DNA of 64,000 nucleotides from Rhizobium leguminosarum bv. trifolii WSM2297 (GTDB lineage: Bacteria > Pseudomonadota > Alphaproteobacteria > Rhizobiales > Rhizobiaceae). Below are positions 7,885-17,567 of the stretch, piece after piece (position 1 is the stretch's first letter; every line of letters begins with the position of its first letter). The position numbers were made by a program, and so were the translations under genes. The DNA lies in the NCBI RefSeq assembly GCF_000271845.1, contig NZ_JH719395.1, positions 401,011 to 465,010 on the forward strand, written 5' to 3'. The notes under the pieces are model-generated. The model saw only the letters and a list, made by a program, of their open reading frames with translations. It was not told where the DNA came from and ran no database searches.

Positions 7885-9075
7885 ATGACCGAACATAACG
7901 TCCGCAACTTCAACATCAATTTCGGACCGCAGCATCCGGCGGCGCATGGCGTTCTTCGTCTTGTCCTGGAGCTTGACGGCGAAATTGTGGAGCGGGTCGA
8001 TCCGCATATCGGCCTGCTGCACCGCGGCACCGAGAAGCTGATCGAGACCAAGACCTATCTCCAGGCGGTGCCCTATTTCGATCGGCTCGATTACGTCGCG
8101 CCGATGAATCAGGAGCATGCCTATGCTATGGCCGTGGAAAAGCTGCTTGGCATCGAGATCCCGATCCGCGGCCAGCTAATCCGCGTGCTCTATTCGGAAA
8201 TCGGCCGCATTCTCTCGCATCTCTTGAACGTCACGACGCAGGCCATGGACGTCGGCGCGTTGACGCCGCCGCTCTGGGGCTTCGAAGAGCGTGAAAAGCT
8301 GATGGTGTTCTATGAACGCGCCAGCGGTTCGCGCATGCACGCCGCCTATGTCCGTCCGGGCGGCGTCCACCAGGACCTGCCGGAACAGCTTGTGCAGGAT
8401 ATCGGCGACTGGTGCGATCCGTTCCTGAAGGCGCTCGACGACATCGACAATCTGTTGACCGGCAACCGCATTTTCAAGCAGCGCAACGTCGACATCGGCG
8501 TCGTCTCGCTGGAGGATTGCTGGGCCTGGGGCTTCTCCGGCGTCATGGTGCGTGGTTCGGGTGCTGCCTGGGATCTGCGTCGCGCCCAGCCATACGAATG
8601 TTATTCCGATCTCGAATTCGACATTCCGATCGGCAAGAACGGCGACAACTACGACCGCTACCTGATCCGCATGATCGAGATGCGCCAATCGGTGCGCATC
8701 ATGAAGCAATGCGTCAATCGCTTGCTGTCGGACGCCAAGACCGGTCCTTTCTCGTCGATCGACGGCAAGGTGGTGCCGCCGAAGCGCGGCGAGATGAAGC
8801 GCTCGATGGAAGCGCTGATCCACCACTTCAAGCTCTACACCGAAGGCTACCACGTACCGGCCGGCGAAGTTTACGCCGCCGTCGAGGCGCCGAAGGGCGA
8901 GTTCGGCGTCTATCTCGTCTCCGATGGCACCAACAAGCCCTATCGCTGCAAGATCCGCGCGCCGGGTTATGCGCATCTGCAGGCGATGGACTTCATGTGC
9001 CGCGGCCATCAGCTTGCCGACGTCGCAGCCGTGCTCGGCTCGCTCGACATCGTCTTCGGCGAGGTGGACCGCTGA
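7885..9075 (+). CDS. nuoD: NADH-quinone oxidoreductase subunit D
   Basis: A 396-residue subunit of the 49-kDa family that forms the quinone-binding pocket with NuoB. Family features are [20 protein letters not shown] near the N-terminus, [12 protein letters not shown], and the C-terminal [21 protein letters not shown], with conserved His and Asp residues near the quinone head. ATG at 7885 is taken instead of an in-frame TTG two codons upstream; GGAG lies ten bases before it. The stop TGA overlaps the ATG of the next small gene. Confidence 0.96.
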   Translation: MTEHNVRNFNINFGPQHPAAHGVLRLVLELDGEIVERVDPHIGLLHRGTEKLIETKTYLQAVPYFDRLDYVAPMNQEHAYAMAVEKLLGIEIPIRGQLIRVLYSEIGRILSHLLNVTTQAMDVGALTPPLWGFEEREKLMVFYERASGSRMHAAYVRPGGVHQDLPEQLVQDIGDWCDPFLKALDDIDNLLTGNRIFKQRNVDIGVVSLEDCWAWGFSGVMVRGSGAAWDLRRAQPYECYSDLEFDIPIGKNGDNYDRYLIRMIEMRQSVRIMKQCVNRLLSDAKTGPFSSIDGKVVPPKRGEMKRSMEALIHHFKLYTEGYHVPAGEVYAAVEAPKGEFGVYLVSDGTNKPYRCKIRAPGYAHLQAMDFMCRGHQLADVAAVLGSLDIVFGEVDR

Positions 9076-9347
9076 TGCAGCGTCTGCCGCTTGCCGTCGC
9101 ACTTCTTCTTGCGGCATCCGGGGTTTTGGCCCAGGAGACCGATAAGCTCGGCACGCCGCTGGGCCGTAAGGAAGTGACGCCGCCGGCGGCGCAAACGTCC
9201 ATGGGCGAGCTTTTGTCCAAGGGCTATCAGATCAAGGCTGCCATTCCGAATGGCAGCAAATTCGTCGTATTTATGCAGAAAGACCAGTCGGCCTATGCCT
9301 GCGAAATGCAGTCTTTGACCGCTTCGCGGTGTGGAACCCTAAACTGA
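9075..9347 (+). CDS. Small exported protein inside the nuo operon
   Basis: A 90-residue protein whose ATG overlaps the nuoD stop (TGATG), so it is probably translated by coupling. The N-terminus [20 protein letters not shown] is a clear signal peptide with an Ala-x-Ala-like cleavage site. The mature part of about 70 residues contains the phrase LLSKGYQIKAA and two Cys (YACEMQ, SRCGTL) that could form a disulfide. I do not know a biochemical function. Its place between nuoD and nuoE suggests either a periplasmic accessory role for complex I or a passive insertion. Confidence 0.8.
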   Translation: MQRLPLAVALLLAASGVLAQETDKLGTPLGRKEVTPPAAQTSMGELLSKGYQIKAAIPNGSKFVVFMQKDQSAYACEMQSLTASRCGTLN

Positions 9348-9363
9348 CAAGGCGTGAGGAAGA

Positions 9364-10530
9364 ATGTCCGTTCGTCGATTAGCCGAAGATCAATTTCAGC
9401 CTGCCGCATTCGCTTTCAGCGATGACAATGCGGTCTGGGCGGACAAGACGATCCAGAAATACCCCGCCGGCCGCCAGCAATCGGCGGTCATCCCGCTGTT
9501 GATGCGGGCGCAGGAGCAAGACGGCTGGGTCACGCGCGCGGCGATCGAAAAGATCGCCGACATGCTCGAGATGGCCTATATCAGAGTGCTTGAGGTCGCG
9601 ACCTTCTATACGCAGTTCCAGCTGCATCCGGTCGGCACCCGCGCCCATGTCCAGGTCTGCGGCACGACGCCTTGCATGCTGCGCGGCTCGGAAGCGCTGA
9701 TGTCGGTCTGCAAGAGCAAGATCCACGCCCATGCCTTCGAGCGCAATGCCGAAGGCACGCTGTCCTGGGAAGAGGTCGAATGTCTTGGCGCCTGCGTCAA
9801 CGCCCCGATGGTGATGATCGGCAAGGACACTTATGAGGACCTGACGCCCGAGCGTCTCGAAGAGATCATCGATGCCTTCGCCGCCGGCAACGGCGCCGGC
9901 ATCAAGCCCGGCACCCAGATCGACCGGATTTTCTCGGCGCCGGAAGGCGGCCCGACCTCGCTGACGACGGAAGAGCCGAAGGCAAGGACGCGCGCCAAGA
10001 AGGCCGTTGCCGAAACCATTTCGGCTCCGGTCGACGCCGCTCCGGTTCCGCCGTCGGAGGCAGCCCGCCCGAAGAGCACCGATGCCGAGACCAATGCCGC
10101 CCTGAAGACGCCGGCAACGGCGCCGAAGGCGGCTGCCAGGAATGCCAAGGCTGCCGAGCAGCCGCCGGTTTCCGGCACCGCGCCGGCCGAACCGGCCCCG
10201 GCACCCGCCGTCAAGGCCGAAGCCGCCGCGGCGGCAAAGCCTGCTTTGACCGACAAGAACCGCCCGGCCGGTATCGAAAAGCCCGCCGCACCGGACGATC
10301 TGAAGATGATCTCGGGCGTCGGCCCGAAGATCGAGGCGACGTTGAATGAGATCGGCATCTTCACCTTCTCGCAGGTCGCGGGCTGGAAAAAGGCCGAACG
10401 CGAATGGGTCGACGGCTACCTGAACTTCCGCGGCCGCATCGAGCGCGACGACTGGGTCAAGCAGGCCAAGGCGCTCGCCAAGGGCGGCGAAGCGGAATAT
10501 ATCAAGGTCTTCGGCAAGAAGCCGCGGTAA
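9364..10530 (+). CDS. nuoE: NADH-quinone oxidoreductase subunit E with C-terminal HhH extension
   Basis: A 388-residue protein, more than twice the usual 160-220 residues of NuoE. Residues 1-200 form the 24-kDa thioredoxin-like domain with the 2Fe-2S ligands Cys99, Cys104 (CGTTPC), Cys140 and Cys144 (CLGAC). Residues about 200-310 are a low-complexity Ala/Pro/Lys linker. Residues about 312-385 form a helix-hairpin-helix-like domain (DDLKMISGVGPKIE, YLNFRGRIERDDW) that also ends the protein at 11848. The extension is probably a docking module. Its partner is unknown. The gene is 16 bases after the small exported gene. Confidence 0.95.
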   Translation: MSVRRLAEDQFQPAAFAFSDDNAVWADKTIQKYPAGRQQSAVIPLLMRAQEQDGWVTRAAIEKIADMLEMAYIRVLEVATFYTQFQLHPVGTRAHVQVCGTTPCMLRGSEALMSVCKSKIHAHAFERNAEGTLSWEEVECLGACVNAPMVMIGKDTYEDLTPERLEEIIDAFAAGNGAGIKPGTQIDRIFSAPEGGPTSLTTEEPKARTRAKKAVAETISAPVDAAPVPPSEAARPKSTDAETNAALKTPATAPKAAARNAKAAEQPPVSGTAPAEPAPAPAVKAEAAAAAKPALTDKNRPAGIEKPAAPDDLKMISGVGPKIEATLNEIGIFTFSQVAGWKKAEREWVDGYLNFRGRIERDDWVKQAKALAKGGEAEYIKVFGKKPR

Positions 10531-10540
10531 GAGGTGAAGC

Positions 10541-11845
10541 ATGTTACAAGATAAAGACCGCATCTTTACCAACATCTACGGCCTCAAGGACAAGTCCCTG
10601 AAGGGCGCGATGAGCCGCGGCCACTGGGACGGCACCAAGCAGATCCTCGAAAAGGGCCGCGACTGGATCATCAACGAGATGAAGGCCTCGGGCTTGCGCG
10701 GCCGCGGCGGCGCCGGTTTCCCCACCGGCCTCAAATGGTCCTTCATGCCGAAGGAAAGCGACGGCCGCCCGCATTACCTCGTCGTCAATGCCGACGAATC
10801 GGAGCCCGGCACCTGCAAGGACCGCGACATCATGCGCCACGATCCGCATACGCTGATCGAAGGCTGCGTCATCGCGAGTTTCGCCATGGGCGCCAATGCC
10901 GCCTACATCTATGTGCGCGGCGAATATATCCGCGAGCGTGAGGCGCTGCAGGCGGCGATCGACGAATGTTATGATTATGGCCTGCTCGGCAAGAACAACA
11001 AGCTCGGCTGGGATATGGACATCTTCGTCCATCACGGCGCCGGCGCTTACATCTGCGGCGAGGAAACAGCCCTCCTCGAAAGCCTCGAAGGCAAGAAGGG
11101 CCAGCCGCGCCTGAAGCCGCCTTTCCCGGCCAATATGGGCCTCTACGGCTGCCCGACGACTGTCAACAACGTCGAATCGATCGCTGTGGCGCCGACGATC
11201 CTGCGCCGCGGCGCCGGCTGGTTCTCGGCCATCGGCCGTCCGAACAATGTCGGCACCAAGCTGTTCATGCTCTCCGGCCACGTCAACAAGCCGTGCACGG
11301 TCGAAGAGGAAATGGGCATCACCTTCCGCGAACTGGTCGACCGCCATGCCGGCGGCATCCGCGGCGGCTGGGACAACCTGCTTGCCGTCATTCCGGGCGG
11401 CGCATCCTGCCCGATCGTTCCGGCCAAGGACATCATCGACTGCCCGATGGATTTCGACGGCCTGCGCGGCGTCGGTTCCTCCTTCGGCACGGCCGCCGCG
11501 ATCGTCATGGACAAGTCCACCGACGTCATCAAGGCGATCGCCCGCATCTCCGCCTTCTTCAAGCATGAGAGCTGCGGCCAGTGCACGCCGTGCCGCGAAG
11601 GCACCGGCTGGATGTGGCGGGTGATGGAGCGCATGGCCAAGGGCAATGCCCAGAAGCGCGAAATCGACATGCTGTTCCAGGTCACGAAGCAAATCGAAGG
11701 CCACACCATCTGCGCGCTCGGCGACGCCGCCGCATGGCCGGTGCAGGGTCTGATCCGTAACTTCCGCCCCGAAATCGAAAAGCGCATCGACCAATATACG
11801 GCGAGCGCGCTCGATCATGGCGCGGTTCTGGAGGCGGCTGAATAA
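10541..11845 (+). CDS. nuoF: NADH-quinone oxidoreductase subunit F
   Basis: A 434-residue subunit that binds NADH and FMN and starts electron flow in complex I. The glycine-rich nucleotide site is [16 protein letters not shown] (residues 51-66). Cluster N3 ligands are Cys345, Cys348 and Cys351 ([13 protein letters not shown]) and Cys391. It lies ten bases after nuoE with GAGG upstream and two bases before the next gene, so NuoE, NuoF and the following protein are translated as a block. Confidence 0.97.
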   Translation: MLQDKDRIFTNIYGLKDKSLKGAMSRGHWDGTKQILEKGRDWIINEMKASGLRGRGGAGFPTGLKWSFMPKESDGRPHYLVVNADESEPGTCKDRDIMRHDPHTLIEGCVIASFAMGANAAYIYVRGEYIREREALQAAIDECYDYGLLGKNNKLGWDMDIFVHHGAGAYICGEETALLESLEGKKGQPRLKPPFPANMGLYGCPTTVNNVESIAVAPTILRRGAGWFSAIGRPNNVGTKLFMLSGHVNKPCTVEEEMGITFRELVDRHAGGIRGGWDNLLAVIPGGASCPIVPAKDIIDCPMDFDGLRGVGSSFGTAAAIVMDKSTDVIKAIARISAFFKHESCGQCTPCREGTGWMWRVMERMAKGNAQKREIDMLFQVTKQIEGHTICALGDAAAWPVQGLIRNFRPEIEKRIDQYTASALDHGAVLEAAE

Positions 11846-11847
11846 TC

Positions 11848-12579
11848 ATGGCGGACAAAGCATCCAATGGCAGGAAGAAAGAAGAAGCAGCGGATTTCGC
11901 GGCCGGCTTCGGCCGTCTTGCCGCTGAGATGCTGGAAAATGCACGGGCGATGCCGGTGCATCCGCTGATGGCGCATCCGGCCGCAGCTTTTGCCGCCGCA
12001 ACGGCGATCGGCTTCGGTTTCTCGACCCAGATGGCCGGCGCCTTCTTCGGCGCTTTTCAGAGCGCGCTTGAGACGACCGGCAAGGTCGCTGCCGCCCTCG
12101 ATGACACGCCGCCGGACGCGCTGATGCCCGACGTCGAGATCCGGCCGGAAAATATTCGCCCTGCCGTCAAGGTTGTCGCCAAGCCGGTTGAGAACAGGCC
12201 GGTTGAGACCAAACCGGCCGCCGAGACCAAGCCGGCGGTCGAGCGAAAGCCGGTTGCCGAGAAGAAGGCAGCGCCGAAGCTGACCGTTGTGACACCGGTC
12301 AGCCAACCCGCTGCCAGCCGGCCGAAGTCCGTTGTGAAGGCCAAGCCGGTTGCGCGGGCGAAAAAGGCCGACGATCTCAAGCTGATCGCCGGCATCGGTC
12401 CGAAGCTGGAGCAGGTGCTGAACGACAAAGGCATTCGCAGCTTCGCCGAGATTGCCGGCTGGAGCGATGAGGACATCGCCCGGCTCGACGCCGAGCTCGG
12501 CTTTAACGGCCGCATCGGGCGTGACGACTGGGCCGGCCAGGCGAAAGTTCTGGCAGGGCGGGGCCGCAGACGGAAATGA
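11848..12579 (+). CDS. Complex I operon-encoded protein with NuoE-tail-like HhH domain
   Basis: A 243-residue protein, not one of the 14 core subunits. Residues 1-80 resemble a phasin-like or amphipathic helical region with Ala-rich stretches (HPAAAFAAATAIGFGF). Residues about 100-170 are a Pro/Lys/Val-rich linker with repeats of KPV and KPA. Residues about 175-240 form a domain (DDLKLIAGIGPKLEQ, ELGFNGRIGRDDW) nearly collinear with the NuoE tail. Its two-base spacing from nuoF argues that it is made with the NADH-binding module. A role in assembly or stabilisation is inference. Confidence 0.82.
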   Translation: MADKASNGRKKEEAADFAAGFGRLAAEMLENARAMPVHPLMAHPAAAFAAATAIGFGFSTQMAGAFFGAFQSALETTGKVAAALDDTPPDALMPDVEIRPENIRPAVKVVAKPVENRPVETKPAAETKPAVERKPVAEKKAAPKLTVVTPVSQPAASRPKSVVKAKPVARAKKADDLKLIAGIGPKLEQVLNDKGIRSFAEIAGWSDEDIARLDAELGFNGRIGRDDWAGQAKVLAGRGRRRK

Positions 12580-12584
12580 ACTGT

Positions 12585-12605
12585 CCGGCCGTATCAATCG
12601 GCCGG
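12585..12605 (+). other. Hairpin in the nuoF-nuoG gap
   Basis: CCGGCCG (12585-12591) and CGGCCGG (12599-12605) can form a 7-base stem directly after the stop of the preceding gene. The following gap to 12802 has no supported gene and no U-tract. The hairpin may stabilise or separate the upstream mRNA within the operon. Confidence 0.4.
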
Positions 12606-12802
12606 AAAGATGGGCAGATCGGCGATGGGCGGGGGCCTCAAGCCGCAAATGCCGGTGCGGGTTCCGGACCTGGAACACGCGATAGAGAATTTGGGCGGCA
12701 TCAGATGTCGGCAGGACGAAAGGTCCGGCTTGGCAATGAGACTGTTGCAAAAAGTGGTTTGTTTGCCGTCATCAGGCAAACGGGAAACAGGACTGAGCGA
12801 CG

Positions 12803-14884
12803 ATGGCAAAACTGAAGATTGACGGCAACGAGGTCGAAGTTCCGGATCATTACACGCTGTTGCAGGCGTGCGAAGACGCCGGCGCCGAGGTTCCGCGCTT
12901 CTGTTTCCATGAGCGCCTGTCGGTTGCCGGCAACTGCCGCATGTGCCTTGTCGAAGTGAAGGGCGGCCCGCCGAAGCCGCAGGCTTCCTGCGCCATGAGC
13001 GTGCGCGACATCCGCGGCGGCCCGAACGGCGAACTGCCAGAGGTCTTCACCAACACCCCGATGGTCAAGAAGGCCCGTGAAGGTGTGATGGAATTCCTGC
13101 TGATCAACCACCCGCTCGATTGCCCGATCTGCGACCAGGGCGGTGAATGCGACCTGCAGGACCAGGCGATGGCCTTCGGCATCGACACCTCGCGTTACCA
13201 GGAAGACAAGCGCGCCGTCGAAGACAAGTATATCGGCCCGCTGGTCAAGACGGTGATGAACCGCTGCATTCACTGCACGCGCTGCGTCCGCTTCACCACC
13301 GAGGTTGCCGGCATTTCCGAACTCGGGCTGATCGGCCGCGGCGAGGATGCCGAGATCACCACCTATCTCGAACAGGCGATGACCTCCGAACTGCAGGGCA
13401 ACGTCGTCGACCTTTGCCCGGTCGGCGCCCTCACTTCCAAGCCCTTCGCCTTCACCGCGCGCCCCTGGGAGCTGAACAAGACCGAATCGATCGACGTCAT
13501 GGATGCCGTCGGTTCGGCGATCCGCGTCGATACCCGCGGCCGTGAAGTCATGCGCGTCCTGCCGCGTGTCAACGAGGCGATCAACGAAGAGTGGATTTCC
13601 GACAAGAGCCGCTTCATCTGGGACGGCCTGAAGACCCAGCGCCTCGACCGGCCCTACGTCCGCCGCGACGGCCGTCTGCAGCCCGCCAGCTGGGCCGAAG
13701 CCTTCGGCGCCATCAAGGCCGCCGTCGGCGCCACCTCAGGTGACAAGATCGGCGCAATATCAGGCGACCTCGCTTCCGTCGAGGAAATGTACGCGCTCTC
13801 CGAACTGGTGAAGTCGCTGGGCTCGGCCAATCTCGACTGTCGCCAGGATGGGGCGGCACTCGATCCGTCGCTCGGCCGTGCAAGCTACCTGTTCAACCCG
13901 ACCATCTCGGGCATCGACCAAGCCGACGCGCTGCTGATCATCGGCGCCAATCCGCGTTTCGAGGCCGCTATCCTCAATGCCCGCATCCGCAAGCGCTGGC
14001 GCCGCGGCAAGTTCCCGATCGGCGTGATCGGCGAGCCGGGCGAGTTGCGCTACAGCTACGATTATCTCGGCGGCGGTCCCGACACGCTGAAGGATCTGGT
14101 CGATGGCACCCACGCCTTCGCCGACGTCCTGAAGAACGCCGCCAAGCCGATGATCATCATCGGCCAGGGCGCGCTCTCGCGCACCGACGGCGCCGGCGTT
14201 CTCGCCAGTGCCGCCAAGCTCGCCGGTTCGGTCGGCGCGGTTGTCGAAGGCTGGAACGGCTTCGCCGTCCTCCATACCGCCGCATCGCGCGTCGGCGGCC
14301 TCGACCTCGGCTTCGTGCCGGGCGCCAAGGGTCTCAACGCCGCCGAAATGCTGACGGCGATGGACGTGCTCTTCCTGCTCGGCGCCGACGAACTCGACTT
14401 CACCGCCAAGAAGGCCAAGCTGACCGTCTATATCGGTTCGCACGGCGATAGCGGCGCGCACCATGCCGACGTCATTCTGCCGGCGGCTGCCTATACCGAA
14501 AAGTCCGGCACCTGGGTCAACACCGAAGGCCGCGTCCAGATGGGTAACCGCGCCGGCTTTGCGCCGGGTGATGCCCGCGAGGACTGGGCGATCATCCGTG
14601 CCCTTTCCGACGTGCTCGGCAAGAAGCTTCCCTTCGATTCGCTCAGCGAATTGCGTGTCCGGCTCTATGCCGCTTTCCCGCATTTCGCCGCCATCGACGA
14701 GATCGCCGAAACCGATAGCGCCCAAATTGCCGCAGTAGCGAAAAAAGCCGGCAAGATGAACAAGTCAGGGTTTGCGTCGCCGGTGAAAGACTTCTATTTG
14801 ACGAACCCGATAGCGCGTGCCTCGGCAGTGATGGCGGAGTGCTCGGCATTGGCCCGCAACAACTTCAAAGTCGCGGCAGAGTAA
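12803..14884 (+). CDS. nuoG: NADH-quinone oxidoreductase subunit G
   Basis: A 693-residue iron-sulfur subunit of the 75-kDa family. The N-terminal ferredoxin-like domain has 2Fe-2S ligands Cys34, Cys45, Cys48 and Cys63. The next domain has His103, Cys107, Cys110 and Cys116 for a 4Fe-4S cluster. The next has Cys155, Cys158 and Cys161 (RCIHCTRC), with a fourth in DLCPVGAL. The remaining 450 residues are the molybdopterin-oxidoreductase-like domain without a cofactor. It relays electrons from NuoF towards NuoI. The ribosome site (AGGA) is modest. Confidence 0.97.
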   Translation: MAKLKIDGNEVEVPDHYTLLQACEDAGAEVPRFCFHERLSVAGNCRMCLVEVKGGPPKPQASCAMSVRDIRGGPNGELPEVFTNTPMVKKAREGVMEFLLINHPLDCPICDQGGECDLQDQAMAFGIDTSRYQEDKRAVEDKYIGPLVKTVMNRCIHCTRCVRFTTEVAGISELGLIGRGEDAEITTYLEQAMTSELQGNVVDLCPVGALTSKPFAFTARPWELNKTESIDVMDAVGSAIRVDTRGREVMRVLPRVNEAINEEWISDKSRFIWDGLKTQRLDRPYVRRDGRLQPASWAEAFGAIKAAVGATSGDKIGAISGDLASVEEMYALSELVKSLGSANLDCRQDGAALDPSLGRASYLFNPTISGIDQADALLIIGANPRFEAAILNARIRKRWRRGKFPIGVIGEPGELRYSYDYLGGGPDTLKDLVDGTHAFADVLKNAAKPMIIIGQGALSRTDGAGVLASAAKLAGSVGAVVEGWNGFAVLHTAASRVGGLDLGFVPGAKGLNAAEMLTAMDVLFLLGADELDFTAKKAKLTVYIGSHGDSGAHHADVILPAAAYTEKSGTWVNTEGRVQMGNRAGFAPGDAREDWAIIRALSDVLGKKLPFDSLSELRVRLYAAFPHFAAIDEIAETDSAQIAAVAKKAGKMNKSGFASPVKDFYLTNPIARASAVMAECSALARNNFKVAAE

Positions 14885-14896
14885 GGGCAGGGGACT

Positions 14897-15940
14897 ATGG
14901 ATTCTTTCTTTTCGACCTATGTCTTGCCGGCGATCATCATGATCGGTCAGTCGCTGCTGCTTCTGGTCTGCCTGCTTGTCTTCATTGCCTACGTGCTGCT
15001 CGCCGACCGCAAGATCTGGGCGGCCGTGCAACTGCGCCGCGGCCCGAACGTCGTCGGCCCCTTCGGCCTTTTCCAGTCTTTCGCCGACCTTCTGAAGTTC
15101 GTCTTCAAGGAGCCGATCATTCCGGCCGGCGCCAACAAGGCGGTGTTCCTGCTTGCCCCGCTGGTGACGGTGCTTCTGGCGCTGTCCACCTGGGCGGTGG
15201 TGCCGCTCGCCGACGGCTGGGTGATCGCCAACATCAATGTCGGCATTCTCTACATCTTCGCGATTTCCTCGCTTGAGGTTTACGGCATCATCATGGGCGG
15301 CTGGGCTTCGAATTCGAAGTATCCGTTCCTCGGCGCGCTACGCTCGGCTGCACAGATGGTGTCCTATGAAGTCTCGATCGGCTTTGTCATTGTCACCGTG
15401 CTTCTCTGCGTCGGCTCGCTGAACCTGACCGATATCGTCAATGCGCAGCATACCGGCCTCGGCACCATGCTCGGCCTGCCGGCGTCGTTCCTCGACTGGC
15501 ACTGGCTGTCGCTGTTCCCGATGTTCATCATCTTCTTCATTTCGGCACTCGCCGAAACGAACCGTCCGCCCTTCGACCTTCCGGAAGCTGAATCGGAACT
15601 CGTTGCCGGCTTCATGGTCGAATACGGCTCCTCGCCATACATGATGTTCATGCTCGGCGAATATGCGGCCGTCTGCCTGATGTGCGCGCTGACGACGATC
15701 CTCTTCCTCGGCGGCTGGCTGCCCCCGGTCGATATCTGGATCCTCAACTGGGTCCCGGGCATCATCTGGTTCACGCTGAAGGCCTGCCTGGTGTTCTTCA
15801 TGTTCGCGATGGTCAAGGCCTTCGTTCCGCGCTACCGCTACGACCAGCTCATGCGCCTCGGCTGGAAGGTCTTCCTGCCGCTGTCGCTCGCCATGGTCGT
15901 CATCGTTGCATTCGTGCTGAAACTGATGGGTTGGGCATGA
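14897..15940 (+). CDS. nuoH: NADH-quinone oxidoreductase subunit H
   Basis: A 347-residue membrane subunit (ND1 family) that joins the peripheral arm to the membrane arm and shapes the quinone entry. Eight or more hydrophobic segments are visible. Conserved loops include [20 protein letters not shown] near residue 36 and [20 protein letters not shown] near residue 217, which carries the acidic residues linked to proton coupling. It follows nuoG by 12 bases. Confidence 0.97.
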   Translation: MDSFFSTYVLPAIIMIGQSLLLLVCLLVFIAYVLLADRKIWAAVQLRRGPNVVGPFGLFQSFADLLKFVFKEPIIPAGANKAVFLLAPLVTVLLALSTWAVVPLADGWVIANINVGILYIFAISSLEVYGIIMGGWASNSKYPFLGALRSAAQMVSYEVSIGFVIVTVLLCVGSLNLTDIVNAQHTGLGTMLGLPASFLDWHWLSLFPMFIIFFISALAETNRPPFDLPEAESELVAGFMVEYGSSPYMMFMLGEYAAVCLMCALTTILFLGGWLPPVDIWILNWVPGIIWFTLKACLVFFMFAMVKAFVPRYRYDQLMRLGWKVFLPLSLAMVVIVAFVLKLMGWA

Positions 15941-15980
15941 TCATGTCAGCTCTCGTTTCCGGCAAAATTGGAGGTTGAAG

Positions 15981-16472
15981 ATGGGAAGCTTGTCCAGCTC
16001 CATCAACTCGCTGTTCCTCAAGGAATTCTTCGGCGCGTTCTTTCTATCGATGCGCTATTTCTTCCGCCAGAAGGCGACGATCAACTATCCCTTCGAAAAG
16101 GGCCCGGTTTCCCCGCGTTTCCGCGGCGAGCACGCGCTGCGCCGCTATCCGAACGGTGAGGAACGCTGCATCGCCTGCAAGCTCTGCGAGGCGATCTGTC
16201 CTGCCCAGGCGATCACCATCGAGGCCGGTCCACGCCGCAACGACGGCACGCGCCGTACGGTGCGCTACGACATCGACATGGTGAAGTGCATCTATTGCGG
16301 CTTCTGCCAGGAAGCCTGCCCGGTCGACGCGATCGTCGAAGGCCCGAATTTCGAGTTCGCGACAGAAACCCGCGAAGAACTCTATTTCGACAAGGCGCGG
16401 CTTCTGGATAACGGTGACCGGTGGGAACGCGAAATCGCGCGCAACATCGCGATCGACTCGCCGTACCGCTGA
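15981..16472 (+). CDS. nuoI: NADH-quinone oxidoreductase subunit I
   Basis: A 163-residue ferredoxin-like subunit with two 4Fe-4S clusters, N6a and N6b. Ligands are Cys63, Cys66, Cys69 and Cys73 ([12 protein letters not shown]), then Cys103, Cys106, Cys109 and Cys113 ([12 protein letters not shown]). An N-terminal amphipathic helix ([11 protein letters not shown]) anchors it at the membrane. ATG at 15981 has GGAGG seven bases ahead; a TTG two codons upstream is rejected. A 142-base gap without a gene follows. Confidence 0.97.
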   Translation: MGSLSSSINSLFLKEFFGAFFLSMRYFFRQKATINYPFEKGPVSPRFRGEHALRRYPNGEERCIACKLCEAICPAQAITIEAGPRRNDGTRRTVRYDIDMVKCIYCGFCQEACPVDAIVEGPNFEFATETREELYFDKARLLDNGDRWEREIARNIAIDSPYR

Positions 16473-16614
16473 TCGAGTTTTTGAAATGCCGTAATGGAGC
16501 TTGAGCGCTTCGGTCGCGGTCAATATGCACAGGAGCTTTGCCGGTCCGCCGCGCCAAGCTCTATCGGGCAGAAAAACTCCCGGCTGCCCGGGGGAAGATG
16601 AAAAAGGCACCAAC

Positions 16615-17229
16615 ATGGGTCTGCAGGCTCTATTTTTCTATCTTTTCGCCTTTGTCGCGGTGGCGTCGGCGTTCATGGTCATCTGGTCGAAGAACCCGGT
16701 TCACTCGGTTCTGTTCCTGATCCTGGTGTTCTTCAATGCAGCCGGCCTCTTCCTGCTGCTGGGTGCTGAATTCCTGGCGATGATCCTGCTCGTCGTCTAT
16801 GTCGGCGCCGTTGCCGTTCTCTTCCTCTTCGTCGTGATGATGCTCGATATCGACTTCACCGAATTGAGGGCCGGCGTTCTCGAATATGCGCCGATCGGCG
16901 GGCTGATCGGCGTGATCCTGGCGGCCGAACTGATCGTCGTCATCGGCGGCAGCGTCATCTCGCCGGAGATCGCCAAATCTGTCGCCATGCCGATCCCGGC
17001 GCTGACCGAGCGCACCAATACTGCCGCTCTCGGCGACGTGCTCTACACCAATTACGTCTATTTCTTCCAGATCGCCGGTCTGGTGCTGCTGGTTGCCATG
17101 ATCGGCGCGATCGTGCTGACGCTCAGGCACCGCACCAATATCAAGCGGCAGAATATTCCCAGGCAGGTTGCCCGCACGCCTGCCACCGCCGTCGAGGTGG
17201 TGTCGGTCAAGCCCGGGCAGGGCGTCTAA
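16615..17229 (+). CDS. nuoJ: NADH-quinone oxidoreductase subunit J
   Basis: A 204-residue membrane subunit (ND6 family) with five hydrophobic segments. The third helix carries the conserved region LLVVYVGAVAVLFLFVVMM. It forms part of the chain of polar residues that couples quinone reduction to proton pumping. The start at 16615 (MGLQALFFY) has AAGG upstream. A longer frame from 16501 would add a basic, non-conserved leader and is rejected. The soluble tail after the last helix (about 35 residues) is usual for this group. Confidence 0.96.
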   Translation: MGLQALFFYLFAFVAVASAFMVIWSKNPVHSVLFLILVFFNAAGLFLLLGAEFLAMILLVVYVGAVAVLFLFVVMMLDIDFTELRAGVLEYAPIGGLIGVILAAELIVVIGGSVISPEIAKSVAMPIPALTERTNTAALGDVLYTNYVYFFQIAGLVLLVAMIGAIVLTLRHRTNIKRQNIPRQVARTPATAVEVVSVKPGQGV

Positions 17230-17251
17230 GGCAGGTTAAGGAACAAAGAAC

Positions 17252-17560
17252 ATGGTCATCGGACTTTCCCACTACCTGACGGTCAGCGCCATCCTCTTCA
17301 CGCTCGGCGTCTTCGGCATCTTCCTGAACCGGAAGAACGTCATCGTCATCCTGATGTCGATCGAACTGATCCTGCTTGCCGTCAACATTAATATGGTCGC
17401 CTTCTCCTCCTTCCTGAACGACATCGTCGGCCAGGTCTTCGCGCTGTTCATCCTGACGGTCGCGGCTGCCGAAGCGGCGATCGGTCTTGCAATTCTCGTT
17501 GTCTTCTACCGCAACCGCGGCTCGATCGCGGTCGAAGACGTCAATATGATGAAGGGCTGA
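17252..17560 (+). CDS. nuoK: NADH-quinone oxidoreductase subunit K
   Basis: A 102-residue membrane subunit (ND4L family) with three helices. The conserved Glu residues of the proton path are seen in [13 protein letters not shown] and in [21 protein letters not shown] lies upstream of the ATG. It sits between nuoJ (22-base gap) and nuoL (7-base gap), the standard order. Confidence 0.97.
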   Translation: MVIGLSHYLTVSAILFTLGVFGIFLNRKNVIVILMSIELILLAVNINMVAFSSFLNDIVGQVFALFILTVAAAEAAIGLAILVVFYRNRGSIAVEDVNMMKG

Positions 17561-17567
17561 GTGGCTC

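Noticed and set aside
8176..9117. Long minus-strand frame opposite nuoD
   Set aside because: Same antisense effect. There is no family motif, and the plus-strand NuoD is certain.
12580..12802. Short frames in the gap before nuoG
   Set aside because: Several overlap in different frames, none has a good ribosome site or recognisable sequence, and one runs into nuoG out of frame.
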